A stretch of 64,000 nt of DNA from Streptomyces roseoviridis (GTDB lineage: Bacteria; Actinomycetota; Actinomycetes; Streptomycetales; Streptomycetaceae): contig NZ_BAAAWU010000001.1 of the NCBI RefSeq assembly GCF_039535235.1, positions 5,208,001 to 5,272,000 on the forward strand. The letters run 5' to 3'. Position 1 is the first letter of the stretch. Every line of letters begins with the position of its first letter. The translations under genes and the position numbers were made by a program. The notes below the pieces were generated by a model. It worked only from the letters and a program-made list of their open reading frames with translations. It had not been told where the DNA came from and did not search any database. Below, piece by piece: positions 17,888 through 25,673 of this stretch.

Positions 17888-18553
17888 ATGCACGCCCCGC
17901 CCCCCGACGGCCGGCCCAGGCGGCCCCGTCGCCCCCTCACCACGACCGGAGCGGCGCAGGTGAACCAGCCGCTGCCCTTCGGCGCCGACCGCGACGGCCG
18001 CTCCGCCCCCAGCGACCTCACCGAGATCATGGGCAAAGTGGCGCGCGGCGACAAGCAGGCCTTCTCCACCCTCTACGACGCCCTGGCCCCCCTGGTCTCC
18101 GGCATCGTGCTCAAAGTGGTCCGCGACCGGGCCCAGTCCGAGGAGGTCATCCAAGAGGTCATGATCGACCTGTGGCGGCAGGCCGCCCGGTACCGCCCCG
18201 AGGCCGGCGCGGTGACGGCGTGGGCCGCGACGATCGCCCACCGGCGGGCCGTGGACCGGGTCCGCTCCGCCCAGGCCGCCACCGACCGCGAACAGGCCCA
18301 GGCCGCCCGCGAGCACACCACCGCCTTCGACGAGGTCACCGAACAGGTCGAGACCCGCCTGGAGTCCGAACAGGTACGCCGCTGCCTGCGCGGCCTGACC
18401 GAACTCCAGCGTCAGGCCGTCACCCTGGCCTACTACCAGGGCCTGACCTACCGTGAAGTCTCCGAAGCCCTGCGCACGCCTCTTCCCACCATCAAGACAC
18501 GCATGCGCGACGGGCTCATCCGGCTCCGCGACTGCATGGGGGTGACCACATGA
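17888..18553 (+). CDS. sigK: ECF sigma factor SigK
   Basis: The 221-residue protein carries region 2 from about residue 45 (ARGDKQAFSTLYDALAPLV, then QSEEVIQEVMIDLWRQAARY) and region 4 near residue 165 (LTELQRQAVTLAYYQGLTYR, then LPTIKTRMRDGLIRLRD). It is of the SigK/ECF19 type, regulated by a membrane anti-sigma factor. The ATG at 17888 has AAAGGA nine bases upstream; GTG at 17960 (197 residues) is an alternative that removes a basic, Pro-rich extension. It overlaps rskA by four bases (ATGA), so the pair is translationally coupled. The fasciclin and oxidoreductase genes across the chaplin are likely targets. Confidence 0.88.
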   Translation: MHAPPPDGRPRRPRRPLTTTGAAQVNQPLPFGADRDGRSAPSDLTEIMGKVARGDKQAFSTLYDALAPLVSGIVLKVVRDRAQSEEVIQEVMIDLWRQAARYRPEAGAVTAWAATIAHRRAVDRVRSAQAATDREQAQAAREHTTAFDEVTEQVETRLESEQVRRCLRGLTELQRQAVTLAYYQGLTYREVSEALRTPLPTIKTRMRDGLIRLRDCMGVTT

Positions 18554-19299
18554 AACACCACGCCACCGACGCCCACACCCTCGTCGCCGCCTACGCCCTG
18601 GGCGCCCTCGACGATGACGAACGCAAGGACTTCGACGCCCACCTCCAGGCGTGCGAGGCATGCCGGCAGGAAGCCGCCGAGTTCCAGGCGACCACGGCAC
18701 GCCTGGCGGCAGCGGTCGCCCAGCCGCCGCCCCCCGCAGCCAAGGCACAGGTCATGGCCGCCATCGACGGCGTGCGTCAGCTGCCCCCGCGCATCCCCTC
18801 CGCAAGTGCGGCGCCCGCCATCGGCGGCATCCTGCGCCGCCGGGCCGTTCCCCTGGCGCTGGCCGCCAGCGTGGCCGCGGCCGCACTGGGCGGCGTAGCG
18901 GTGTGGCAGACGCAGAACGGGAACGACCTCGAACAGCAGGCCCGCCAGGCCCAGCAGCGGCTGGACGAGGTCAGCGCCGTACTGGCCGCCCCGGACGCCC
19001 GCACCGTCCACGGCAAGGCCGTCAACGGAGCCCTGACCACCGTCGTCTCCTCCCAGCAGCGGAACAAGGCCGTCTTCACCGCCGGAAACCTGCCCGCCCC
19101 CGGTGCAGGGAAGACCTACCAGCTGTGGCTCGACCACGACGGCACCATGCGCCCGGCCGGACTCATCCAAGGCGACGGCACCATCGTCCTGTCCGGCGAC
19201 CCCGCCGACGCGGGCGCCGTCGGCCTCACCCTCGAACCCGCCGGAGGCTCCCCCCAGCCCACCACCGCCCCCCTTCTCCTGATGAACCTGCCCGCCTGA
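18550..19299 (+). CDS. rskA: Anti-sigma-K factor RskA
   Basis: The 249-residue protein is a membrane anti-sigma factor. The N-terminal sigma-binding domain has the HxxxCxxC zinc motif as HLQACEAC around residue 32. One transmembrane helix lies near residues 96-118 (PLALAASVAAAALGGVAVW). The extracytoplasmic RskA C-terminal domain follows, with GKTYQLWLDHDGTMRPAGL. Mycobacterial RskA is proposed to sense redox through two extracytoplasmic Cys; here no Cys occurs after the membrane helix, so the signal must be sensed differently. Regulated intramembrane proteolysis is the expected release route. Confidence 0.88.
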   Translation: MKHHATDAHTLVAAYALGALDDDERKDFDAHLQACEACRQEAAEFQATTARLAAAVAQPPPPAAKAQVMAAIDGVRQLPPRIPSASAAPAIGGILRRRAVPLALAASVAAAALGGVAVWQTQNGNDLEQQARQAQQRLDEVSAVLAAPDARTVHGKAVNGALTTVVSSQQRNKAVFTAGNLPAPGAGKTYQLWLDHDGTMRPAGLIQGDGTIVLSGDPADAGAVGLTLEPAGGSPQPTTAPLLLMNLPA

Positions 19300-19336
19300 C
19301 CGAGCGCTCCGCACCGATCAGCGAACGAGGCACCTC

Positions 19337-19470
19337 GTGGCAGGCACCCCGGAGATCGGGGACGGCGCCGGGCCGGTCTGATCACTGCCTACGTCCTCGC
19401 GACCGCGCGTCAGGTCACGCTGTACGAGGCGGACGGACGGCTCGGTGGCCACGCCCAACCTGCGAACCGG
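19337..19470 (+). pseudogene. N-terminal remnant of an FAD-dependent amine oxidase-like gene
   Basis: From about 19378 one frame reads LITAYVLATARQVTLYEADG then RLGGHA, which matches the start of the NAD(P)/FAD oxidoreductases (AAYVLA, VTLYEA, RLGGHA). The preceding GTG at 19337 (VAGTPE) is in a different frame, so the expected dinucleotide fold is frameshifted. Sequence after about 19470 loses similarity. In mycobacteria such an oxidase gene (Rv0449c, from memory) belongs to the sigK-rskA locus, which supports a decayed neighbour here. Confidence 0.5.
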
Positions 19471-19511
19471 CCGTGCCCGGCACGCTCCGCCCTGTCCTAC
19501 CCCTTACGGCG

Positions 19512-19862
19512 TCACGGCACGTCGAGGAGCCCGGCGAACACCACCCCCGCGACGACGGCCACCACCGGTGCCGCGACGGCGAACCCCACCCGCCGGGCGG
19601 CGTGCCGGACCCGCCAGGGGAGGGCCCAGCTCGTGATCAGCAGGCCCAGGGCGAGGAGCAGCCCGGTGACGACGACCGGAAAGGCGACGGCGAAGCTCGC
19701 GTCGAAACGGTCCGCCTCCGCGCCGTTGCAGGAGTCGCAGGCCATCGGGGACAGCCCGGCGAAGAAGAGCACCAGAAGGCCCAGGGGCACGGTCACGAGA
19801 GTGGAGACGAGCGGGGCGATCCAGGCCCCGGTGGCGCGTGCGTCGGGATCGTTCGAGGTCAT
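19512..19862 (-). CDS. Small membrane protein of unknown function
   Basis: The 116-residue protein from ATG 19862 (MTSNDPDARATG) has three hydrophobic segments: about residues 14-36, 55-80 and 93-114. A CDSC pair lies in the first loop (MACDSCNGAEADRF). Codon use is as in the neighbouring genes, which supports real coding. I do not recognise a named family. It stands alone, convergent with the amine-oxidase remnant. The CxxC could bind metal or form a disulfide outside the membrane, but nothing else points to function. Confidence 0.65.
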   Translation of the reverse strand: MTSNDPDARATGAWIAPLVSTLVTVPLGLLVLFFAGLSPMACDSCNGAEADRFDASFAVAFPVVVTGLLLALGLLITSWALPWRVRHAARRVGFAVAAPVVAVVAGVVFAGLLDVP

Positions 19863-20020
19863 GGGGCCAGTGAACCGCGCGGTGGGGCGGCGCACATGAG
19901 TCCGCGTACTCAGAAGCCGGTCAGCCTACGGAATGTTGATCACTCTCTGCGATGGAAGGCATCGGCCGGTCGGAACCGTGATCGCGACGGCGCGGTTCTT
20001 TCGAGGGTGGATGCCACTGC

Positions 20021-20049
20021 GCCCCGGCGCCTTGCGGAGGCGCCGGGGC
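20021..20049 (-). terminator. Terminator of the phospholipase C gene
   Basis: GCCCCGGCGCCT at 20021-20032 and AGGCGCCGGGGC at 20038-20049 form a perfect 12-bp stem with a five-base loop, 34 bases beyond the stop codon. Confidence 0.8.
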
Positions 20050-20082
20050 CTTCGGTGGATCAGTGTCGGGAGATCAGCGGGC

Positions 20083-22137
20083 TCAGTAGGTCAGGATCCC
20101 CGGGTCCGACACCCCCGCCGCTCCCGTCTCCACGTGGCCCGCCAGGCGGCGGAGGTAGTCCGCGGAGGACGGGGTGGTGAGGGTGACGTCGTACCAGCGG
20201 GCGGAGGCGGTGAGGTCCAGGGTGTGGGTGACCGTCGTGCCCTTCGGGAGCGTGAGGGTCGTCGGGCCCCCCGCGTAGGCGTTGGTGAGCGTGACCGTCG
20301 TCGTGGTGCCGGGGTTGGTGAAGGTCAGGGTCAGGTTGCCGGTCGTGGCGTCGTGACGGGCCCGGACTTCTGGCAGGGGGGTCTTGCCGGGGGAGCGGAA
20401 GCGGCGGAGGAAGCCGTTGGGGCCGTGGACCGTGAGGTCGGTGAGGCCCTTGGAGTACTTGGTGTTCCAGGTGTCCGAGAGGGACTTGGCCGCTTCCGTC
20501 GTGTACGTCCACGGCGCGTCCGTGCGGTTCGCCGATGTCACGTAGAACTGGGCGCCCGCCGAGGGGCCGCCGCTGAAGGTGAGGCGGTAGGTGCCGGCGG
20601 TCGTGTCGGCGGCGCCGTCGACGTACGGGGCGTACTTCAGCGGGCGGGTGGGCTTGGTGCCCCGTTCCTGCCGCGGCATCGTGCCGACCGCCGGAGCCGT
20701 CGCCAGGAAGTCGGGGTGGCGTTCGCGGTCCGGCGGGTAGTAGCCGTCGGTCGGCGGCAGCGGCGCGGCCTGCGGGTCCGTGCGCGTGAAGTCGAACGCG
20801 GAGGTCAGGTCGCCGCACACGGCCCGGCGCCAGGGCGAGATCTGGGGTTCGAGCACGCCGAAGCGGCGCTCCATGAAGCGGATGATCGACGTGTGGTCGA
20901 AGGTCTCGGAGCAGGTGTAGCCGCCCTTCGACCAGGGCGAGACGACGAGCATGGGGACGCGCGGGCCGAGCCCGTACGGGCCGGCGACGTACCCCGTCTT
21001 CCCGGGGAAGTAGTCCAGCGCGGTCGGGACGGTCGACAGGCCCTGGGACGCGGAGGCGGGGACGTACGGCGGGACCACGTGGTCGAAGAAGCCGTCGTTC
21101 TCGTCGTACGTGATGAACAGCGCCGTACGCGCCCACACGTCGGGGTTCGAGGTGAGCGCGTCCAGGACCTGGGCGATGTACCAGGCGCCGTAGTTGGAGG
21201 GCCAGTTGGAGTGCTCCGTGAAGGCCTCGGGGGCGGCGATCCAGGAGATCTGGGGGAGGGCGCCCGCCTGGACGTCGGCGCGGAGCCTGTCGAAGAAGCC
21301 CTCGCCCGCCTTGGCGTTCGTGCCCGTGCGGGCCTTGTCGTAGAGCGGGTTGCCGGGCTGGGCGCTGCGGTAGGTGTTGAAGTACAGCAGCGAGTTGTCG
21401 CCGTAGTTGCCGCGGTAGGCGTCGTTGATCCAGCCCCAGTGACCTGCGGCGTCCAGGCCGTCGCCTATGTCCTGGTAGATCTTCCACGAGACGCCGGCCG
21501 CCTCCAGGCGCTCGGGGTAGGTGGTCCAGCCGTAGCCCGCCTCGGCGTTGTTGAGGACCGGGCCGCCGCCGGTGCCGTCGTTGCCGGTGTGCCCGGTCCA
21601 CATGTAGTAGCGGTTCGGGTCGGTCGAGCCGATGAACGAGCAGTGGTACGCGTCGCAGATCGTGAACGCGTCGGCGAGCGCGTAGTGGAACGGGATGTCC
21701 TGGCGCGTGAGGTAGGCCATGGTGGCCTTGGTCTTGGCGGGCACCCACTGGTCGTACGCGCCCTTGTTGAAGGCCCGCTGGCCGCCCGCCCAGTCGTGGT
21801 TGAGGCCCTGGAGGAACTCCATGCCGAGGTCGTCGCTCGGCGGCCGGAAGGGCAGGGTCTCGGTCCTGCCGTCGGACTGGTGCCAGACGGACTTGCCGCT
21901 GGGGAGTGTGACCGGGCGCGGGTCGCCGAAGCCCCGTACGCCCTTCATCGCCCCGAAATAGTGGTCGAAGGAACGATTCTCCTGCATCAGGACCACGATG
22001 TGCTCGATGTCCTGGATCGTGCCCGTCGTGCCCTGCGCCGGGATGGCGGCGGCGCGGGCGATGCTGTCGGACAGCATGGTGAACGCGGCGGCGCCGCCCG
22101 CCAGTTGAAGGAACCGGCGACGATTCAGTTCGGCCAT
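20083..22137 (-). CDS. Phosphocholine-specific phospholipase C, Tat-exported
   Basis: The 684-residue protein starts MAELNRRRFLQLAGGAAAF, a twin-arginine signal typical of PlcH-type phospholipases. The catalytic core opens with HIVVLMQENRSFDHYFG near residue 51 (Glu-Asn metal-binding pair). It continues with FITYDENDGFFDHVVPP near 330 and VSPWSKGGYTCSETFDHTS near 390, all conserved in the AcpA/PLC superfamily. Two C-terminal DUF756-type beta domains occupy about the last 180 residues. The enzyme should hydrolyse phosphatidylcholine or sphingomyelin outside the cell. The ATG has GGAGGG about ten bases upstream; longer in-frame starts would disrupt the Tat signal. No pho box was identified. Confidence 0.93.
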   Translation of the reverse strand: MAELNRRRFLQLAGGAAAFTMLSDSIARAAAIPAQGTTGTIQDIEHIVVLMQENRSFDHYFGAMKGVRGFGDPRPVTLPSGKSVWHQSDGRTETLPFRPPSDDLGMEFLQGLNHDWAGGQRAFNKGAYDQWVPAKTKATMAYLTRQDIPFHYALADAFTICDAYHCSFIGSTDPNRYYMWTGHTGNDGTGGGPVLNNAEAGYGWTTYPERLEAAGVSWKIYQDIGDGLDAAGHWGWINDAYRGNYGDNSLLYFNTYRSAQPGNPLYDKARTGTNAKAGEGFFDRLRADVQAGALPQISWIAAPEAFTEHSNWPSNYGAWYIAQVLDALTSNPDVWARTALFITYDENDGFFDHVVPPYVPASASQGLSTVPTALDYFPGKTGYVAGPYGLGPRVPMLVVSPWSKGGYTCSETFDHTSIIRFMERRFGVLEPQISPWRRAVCGDLTSAFDFTRTDPQAAPLPPTDGYYPPDRERHPDFLATAPAVGTMPRQERGTKPTRPLKYAPYVDGAADTTAGTYRLTFSGGPSAGAQFYVTSANRTDAPWTYTTEAAKSLSDTWNTKYSKGLTDLTVHGPNGFLRRFRSPGKTPLPEVRARHDATTGNLTLTFTNPGTTTTVTLTNAYAGGPTTLTLPKGTTVTHTLDLTASARWYDVTLTTPSSADYLRRLAGHVETGAAGVSDPGILTY

Positions 22138-22312
22138 GGGGGAGTTGCCCTCCGGAGTGGGAGACGGACGGGGTGCGGGTGCGCGGCCGGCCGGGCCGGC
22201 GACGGGCGCCCCAAGGAGAGCGCCCGTGAACCACCGCACGGCGGCCGTCCCATGACTGCCCGTCGTACGCCGGCGAATCCCCCGTGCCCGAACGTGAAAA
22301 CTCACAACCGAA

Positions 22313-22344
22313 CGCCCCCGGTGGGCCGAACTCCACCAGGGGCG
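22313..22344 (-). terminator. Terminator downstream of ohr
   Basis: CGCCCCCGGTGG at 22313-22324 pairs with CCACCAGGGGCG at 22333-22344 with one mismatch. It lies about 45 bases after the ohr stop codon on the minus strand. Confidence 0.65.
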
Positions 22345-22389
22345 TGCATGGGTGAACAGAAAACTACGCTGGGGGTCGCTCGCGGAGGA

Positions 22390-22806
<417 letters not shown>

Positions 22807-22867
22807 GGGTTCTTCCGTTCCTGTCCGGGGCTCGGTGTCGGGCTTGCTGATCTATTTGTAGCGCGCC

Positions 22868-22889
22868 ATTTAGTTGTGCACAACTTAAT
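22868..22889. promoter_or_regulatory. Palindromic operator between ohr and ohrR
   Basis: AGTTGTGCACAACT at 22872-22885 is a perfect 14-base palindrome. Flanking ATT and AAT extend it to 22 bases with one mismatched pair. It is AT-richer than its surroundings and lies about 60 bases upstream of ohr and 36 bases upstream of ohrR, the expected place for an OhrR site. Confidence 0.75.
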
Positions 22890-22924
22890 CGCGTGTGACG
22901 GTCGTCTCCCGTACGCTGGGAACC

Positions 22925-23407
22925 ATGGACGGACCCACCGACGAGGACTTCCTCCGGCTCGACAACCAGATCTGCTTCTCCCTGCACGCCGCCACCCGCG
23001 CCTTCAACGGCGTCTACCGCGGCGCCCTGAAGGAGCTCGGCCTCACCTACCCCCAGTACCTGGTGATGCTGGTCCTCTGGGAGCACGGCGAGCTCCCCGT
23101 CAAGGGCATCGGCGACCGGCTCCGGCTCGACTCCGGCACCCTGTCGCCGCTGCTGAAACGCCTCGAGGCGGTCGGCTACGTCGAGCGGCGGCGCAGCACC
23201 GAGGACGAGCGGTCCGTCACCGTGCGGGTCACCGGCGAGGGCGCCGCGCTCCGTGAGAAGGCCCTCGGCGTGCCGCGCGGGATCGCCGCCGCGACCGGCC
23301 TCGACCTGGAGGAGATCGTCGAGCTGCGCGACCGGCTGAACGCCCTCGCAGGCCGACTGGACGCCGTCGACCCCGACGACGTCGCCAGGTGCGTTGTCGA
23401 GAGGTGA
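22925..23407 (+). CDS. ohrR: MarR-family organic peroxide sensor OhrR
   Basis: The 160-residue winged-helix regulator has the sensor Cys at position 17 in LDNQICFSLHAA, where OhrR proteins carry their peroxidatic Cys. The recognition region reads RLRLDSGTLSPLLKRLEAVG, followed by the wing RRRSTEDERSVTVRVT. A second Cys close to the C-terminus (ARCVVER) could allow a two-Cys disulfide mechanism. Oxidation of Cys17 should release the operator and induce ohr. ATG 22925 is preferred over an upstream GTG that would run into the palindrome. Confidence 0.92.
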   Translation: MDGPTDEDFLRLDNQICFSLHAATRAFNGVYRGALKELGLTYPQYLVMLVLWEHGELPVKGIGDRLRLDSGTLSPLLKRLEAVGYVERRRSTEDERSVTVRVTGEGAALREKALGVPRGIAAATGLDLEEIVELRDRLNALAGRLDAVDPDDVARCVVER

Positions 23408-23720
23408 CGGCGCCGGCCGGAGACGGAAAGTGTCCGGAATCCGCCTCGTGTGAGGCACCTCATGCCCGCGCGGGCGGCGGCACGGTGACGGGCGGGGCCC
23501 CGCTCCTGACCCGCCTCCTCACCGCTGCCCGCGCGCCCGCCGCCGGGCCCCTCGCCTCTGCCCGCGCCCGTCGCCGGCCCGGGTGCCCTCCCCCTGGCCG
23601 TGCCCCTCACGCTGCCCGCGCGCCCGCCGCCGCTGCCGCGCGCCCGTAGCCGCGCGCCGCTCACCGCTGCCCGTGCGCCCGTGGCCGCGCGCCGCTCACC
23701 GCTGCCCGCACGCCCCGTCC
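23408..23720. other. GC-extreme convergent gap after ohrR
   Basis: About 310 bases without a gene. It is composed mostly of C/G tracts such as cgcccgccgccg, and holds the 35-base duplication listed separately. No rho-independent hairpin with a clear stem was picked out. Confidence 0.6.
23641..23710. repeat. Two tandem 35-base copies
   Basis: CGCCCGTAGCCGCGCGCCGC at 23641 recurs as CGCCCGTGGCCGCGCGCCGC at 23676, and each copy continues with tcaccgctgcccg. The copies differ at only a few bases. It lies just downstream of the glycosyltransferase gene on the minus strand. Confidence 0.8.
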
Positions 23721-24842
23721 TCAGGCGGCGGCCAGAGCCTCCAGCGCCGGGACCGTCTGCGCCGGGGACGGCAGGGCGGCGTTCTCCGCCCGCAGGCGGG
23801 CGGCGGCCTCGCGCAGGGCCGGGCCGGTGAGGAGGCGGGTCAGGAGCGGGGTGTCGACCTCCTCGGCGGTGGAGCGCAGGGCCGCCCCGGTCGCGGTCAG
23901 CGCGTCGGCGTTGATGAAGTGGTCGGCCCCCTGGGGCAGGAGCAGCTGGGGCAGCCCCGCCTGGAGCGCGGTGAGCATCGTGCCCGAACCGCCGTGGTGG
24001 ATCAGCGCGTCCGCGGCCGTCAGCAGCTCGGCGAGCGGCACCCACGGCAGCGGGCGGACGTTGTCCGGAAGAGCGCCCAGCGGAGCGAGGTCGGCGTCGC
24101 CGACGGCGAGCAGGAACTCCGCGTCCACCGACGCCGCGGCCTCCGTCAGGCGGACGATGGCGCTGACGCCGTCCACCTCCGTGAGCACCGTGCCCAGCGT
24201 GACCACGACCCGCGGCCGGCTGCCGCGCCGCAGCAGTGCGGCGGGGACGGTGCCGCCGCCGTTGTAGGGGAGGTAGCGCATCCGCAGGCTCCCCCGGTCG
24301 CCGCCGAGCGAGGCGGGGATGATGTCGAGCGCCGTCGCCTCGGCCGGACCGGCCACGCCGTACCTCTCGTACGCCTCGGTGAAGTGGCCCGCGAGCCGGC
24401 GGGCCATGTCGAGGCCGGAGGTGACGCCGAAGTTCTGGATCACCGAAGGGATCTTGAGCTTGGCCGCGACCAGCGGGGCGGCGGCCTGGAAGGAGTCGTG
24501 GACCAGCAGGTCGGCGCCCCATCCCTCGGCGGTCTCCAGCAGGCCGTCGACCGTCGGGCGGGAGGCGAGCGAGAAGGCGTGGGCCGCCCGGTCCAGGATC
24601 TGGTCCGAGGTCAGCTCCGGGGCGACATAGCGCGCCTCCTCGCCGGTGGCCTCCTGGAACACCTCCCGGATGTCGCGGCCGTCCCCGATCTCGACGATCG
24701 GGAAGCCCGCCTCGCGGAGCCGGTCCAGCGGCTGCGAGCCCGCGAACAGCACCTCGTGGCCGACGGCACGCAGCGCCTGCGCGGTCGGGATCATCGGGAA
24801 GAGGTGGCCGGCCGCTGCCGGGCCGGTGAACAGTACGCGCAC
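23721..24842 (-). CDS. MGT-type (GT1) glycosyltransferase
   Basis: The 373-residue GT-B protein begins MRVLFTGPAAAGHLFPMIPT, the N-terminal strand of macrolide and polyketide glycosyltransferases. The nucleotide-sugar motif in the C-terminal half reads LIHHGGSGTMLTALQAGLPQ then LLLPQGADHF. An EryCIII-like central domain shows RPRVVVTLGTV. Such enzymes glycosylate small lipophilic acceptors, either in natural-product assembly or as self-resistance. No polyketide or deoxysugar genes are nearby, so the acceptor is unknown and a detoxifying role is as likely. It is divergent from the GNAT gene across 180 bases containing a TATACT -10-like hexamer at 25011. Confidence 0.9.
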   Translation of the reverse strand: MRVLFTGPAAAGHLFPMIPTAQALRAVGHEVLFAGSQPLDRLREAGFPIVEIGDGRDIREVFQEATGEEARYVAPELTSDQILDRAAHAFSLASRPTVDGLLETAEGWGADLLVHDSFQAAAPLVAAKLKIPSVIQNFGVTSGLDMARRLAGHFTEAYERYGVAGPAEATALDIIPASLGGDRGSLRMRYLPYNGGGTVPAALLRRGSRPRVVVTLGTVLTEVDGVSAIVRLTEAAASVDAEFLLAVGDADLAPLGALPDNVRPLPWVPLAELLTAADALIHHGGSGTMLTALQAGLPQLLLPQGADHFINADALTATGAALRSTAEEVDTPLLTRLLTGPALREAAARLRAENAALPSPAQTVPALEALAAA

Positions 24843-25022
24843 GATGTCTCCTTGCCGTGGTCTGCCGGACGAGGGCGAGTCGTGCGTGGTGTCCGAACGC
24901 CCCCGCTACCCCGGCGAACCCGCGCGGCGGCCCCCCTGTTCCGGGCGGGATCGATAATCGGACGTTCTCGCACCGAAAAAATGGTAAGGACCCACACCGA
25001 AAGGCGCTCCTATACTCGGCCT

Positions 25023-25673
25023 ATGCCCGACATCACCCTCCGGCGCGCCACCGCCGACGACTCGAAGCGGCTGACCCGGCTCGTGCGGACCTCCTCCGCC
25101 TACGCCGGCGCGTACGCCCCCATGGTCGCCGGCTACCAGGTGGGCGGCTCGTACATCGAGCACCATCCCGTCTACGTCGCCGTCGGCGCCGACGGGCGGG
25201 TCCTCGGCTTCTACGCCCTGCTCCTCGACGAGGCCGAGCTCGACCTCGCCTTCGTCGCCGACGAGGCCCAGGGCCTGGGGATCGGCCGGATGCTCGTCGA
25301 GCACATGATCGGCCAGGGCCGCGCCGCCGGACTCGACTCCATACGGGTCGTCGCCCATCCGCCCGCCGAGGAGTTCTACCTGCGCACCGGCGCCCGCCGC
25401 ACCGGCACCGTCCGGCCCACCGGGCGCATCCACTGGGAACGCCCGGAGCTGCGCTACGACCTCACGGGCGACGCCCCCAGCAGCCCCGACCCCGGCACCG
25501 ACTCCGGCTCCGACCCCGGCACCGACTCCGGCTCCGGCACCGCCTCCGGCTCCGGCACCGCCTCCGGCTCCGGCACCGCCTCCGGCTCCGGCACCGGCTC
25601 CGGCCCCCGTACCGCCACGGCCCCCGGCACCGCCGCCCGCCCCCACCGCCGCACCCCGGCCGACGCCGCGTGA
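25023..25673 (+). CDS. GNAT acetyltransferase with repetitive Ser-Gly tail
   Basis: The 216-residue protein has a GNAT fold over residues 1-145. The acetyl-CoA motif A is present as VADEAQGLGIGRMLVEHMI, close to the usual Q/RxxGxG/A consensus. Motif B has AEEFYLRTGARRTGTV. From about residue 152 the chain becomes a low-complexity tail of SGSGTA and DSGSDPGT repeats, encoded by 18-base tandem units, and ends basic. The tail is not part of the domain and probably varies in length between strains. The stop overlaps the GTG of the MFS transporter gene (GTGA), which implies coupled translation. The substrate is unknown. Confidence 0.87.
   Translation: MPDITLRRATADDSKRLTRLVRTSSAYAGAYAPMVAGYQVGGSYIEHHPVYVAVGADGRVLGFYALLLDEAELDLAFVADEAQGLGIGRMLVEHMIGQGRAAGLDSIRVVAHPPAEEFYLRTGARRTGTVRPTGRIHWERPELRYDLTGDAPSSPDPGTDSGSDPGTDSGSGTASGSGTASGSGTASGSGTGSGPRTATAPGTAARPHRRTPADAA
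25487..25603. repeat. 18-base tandem repeat inside the GNAT gene
   Basis: Units of CACCGCCTCCGGCTCCGG repeat about four times near 25537-25600, and related CACCGACTCCGGCTCCG units lie just before. They encode (SGSGTA)n. The period is a multiple of three, so length changes keep the frame. Confidence 0.85.

Noticed and set aside
11803..20000. A duplicated tRNA 3' end as an attachment site
   Set aside because: I looked for another copy of the GTGGGTTCGAGTCCCAC arm in this window and did not see one. The search was by eye only.
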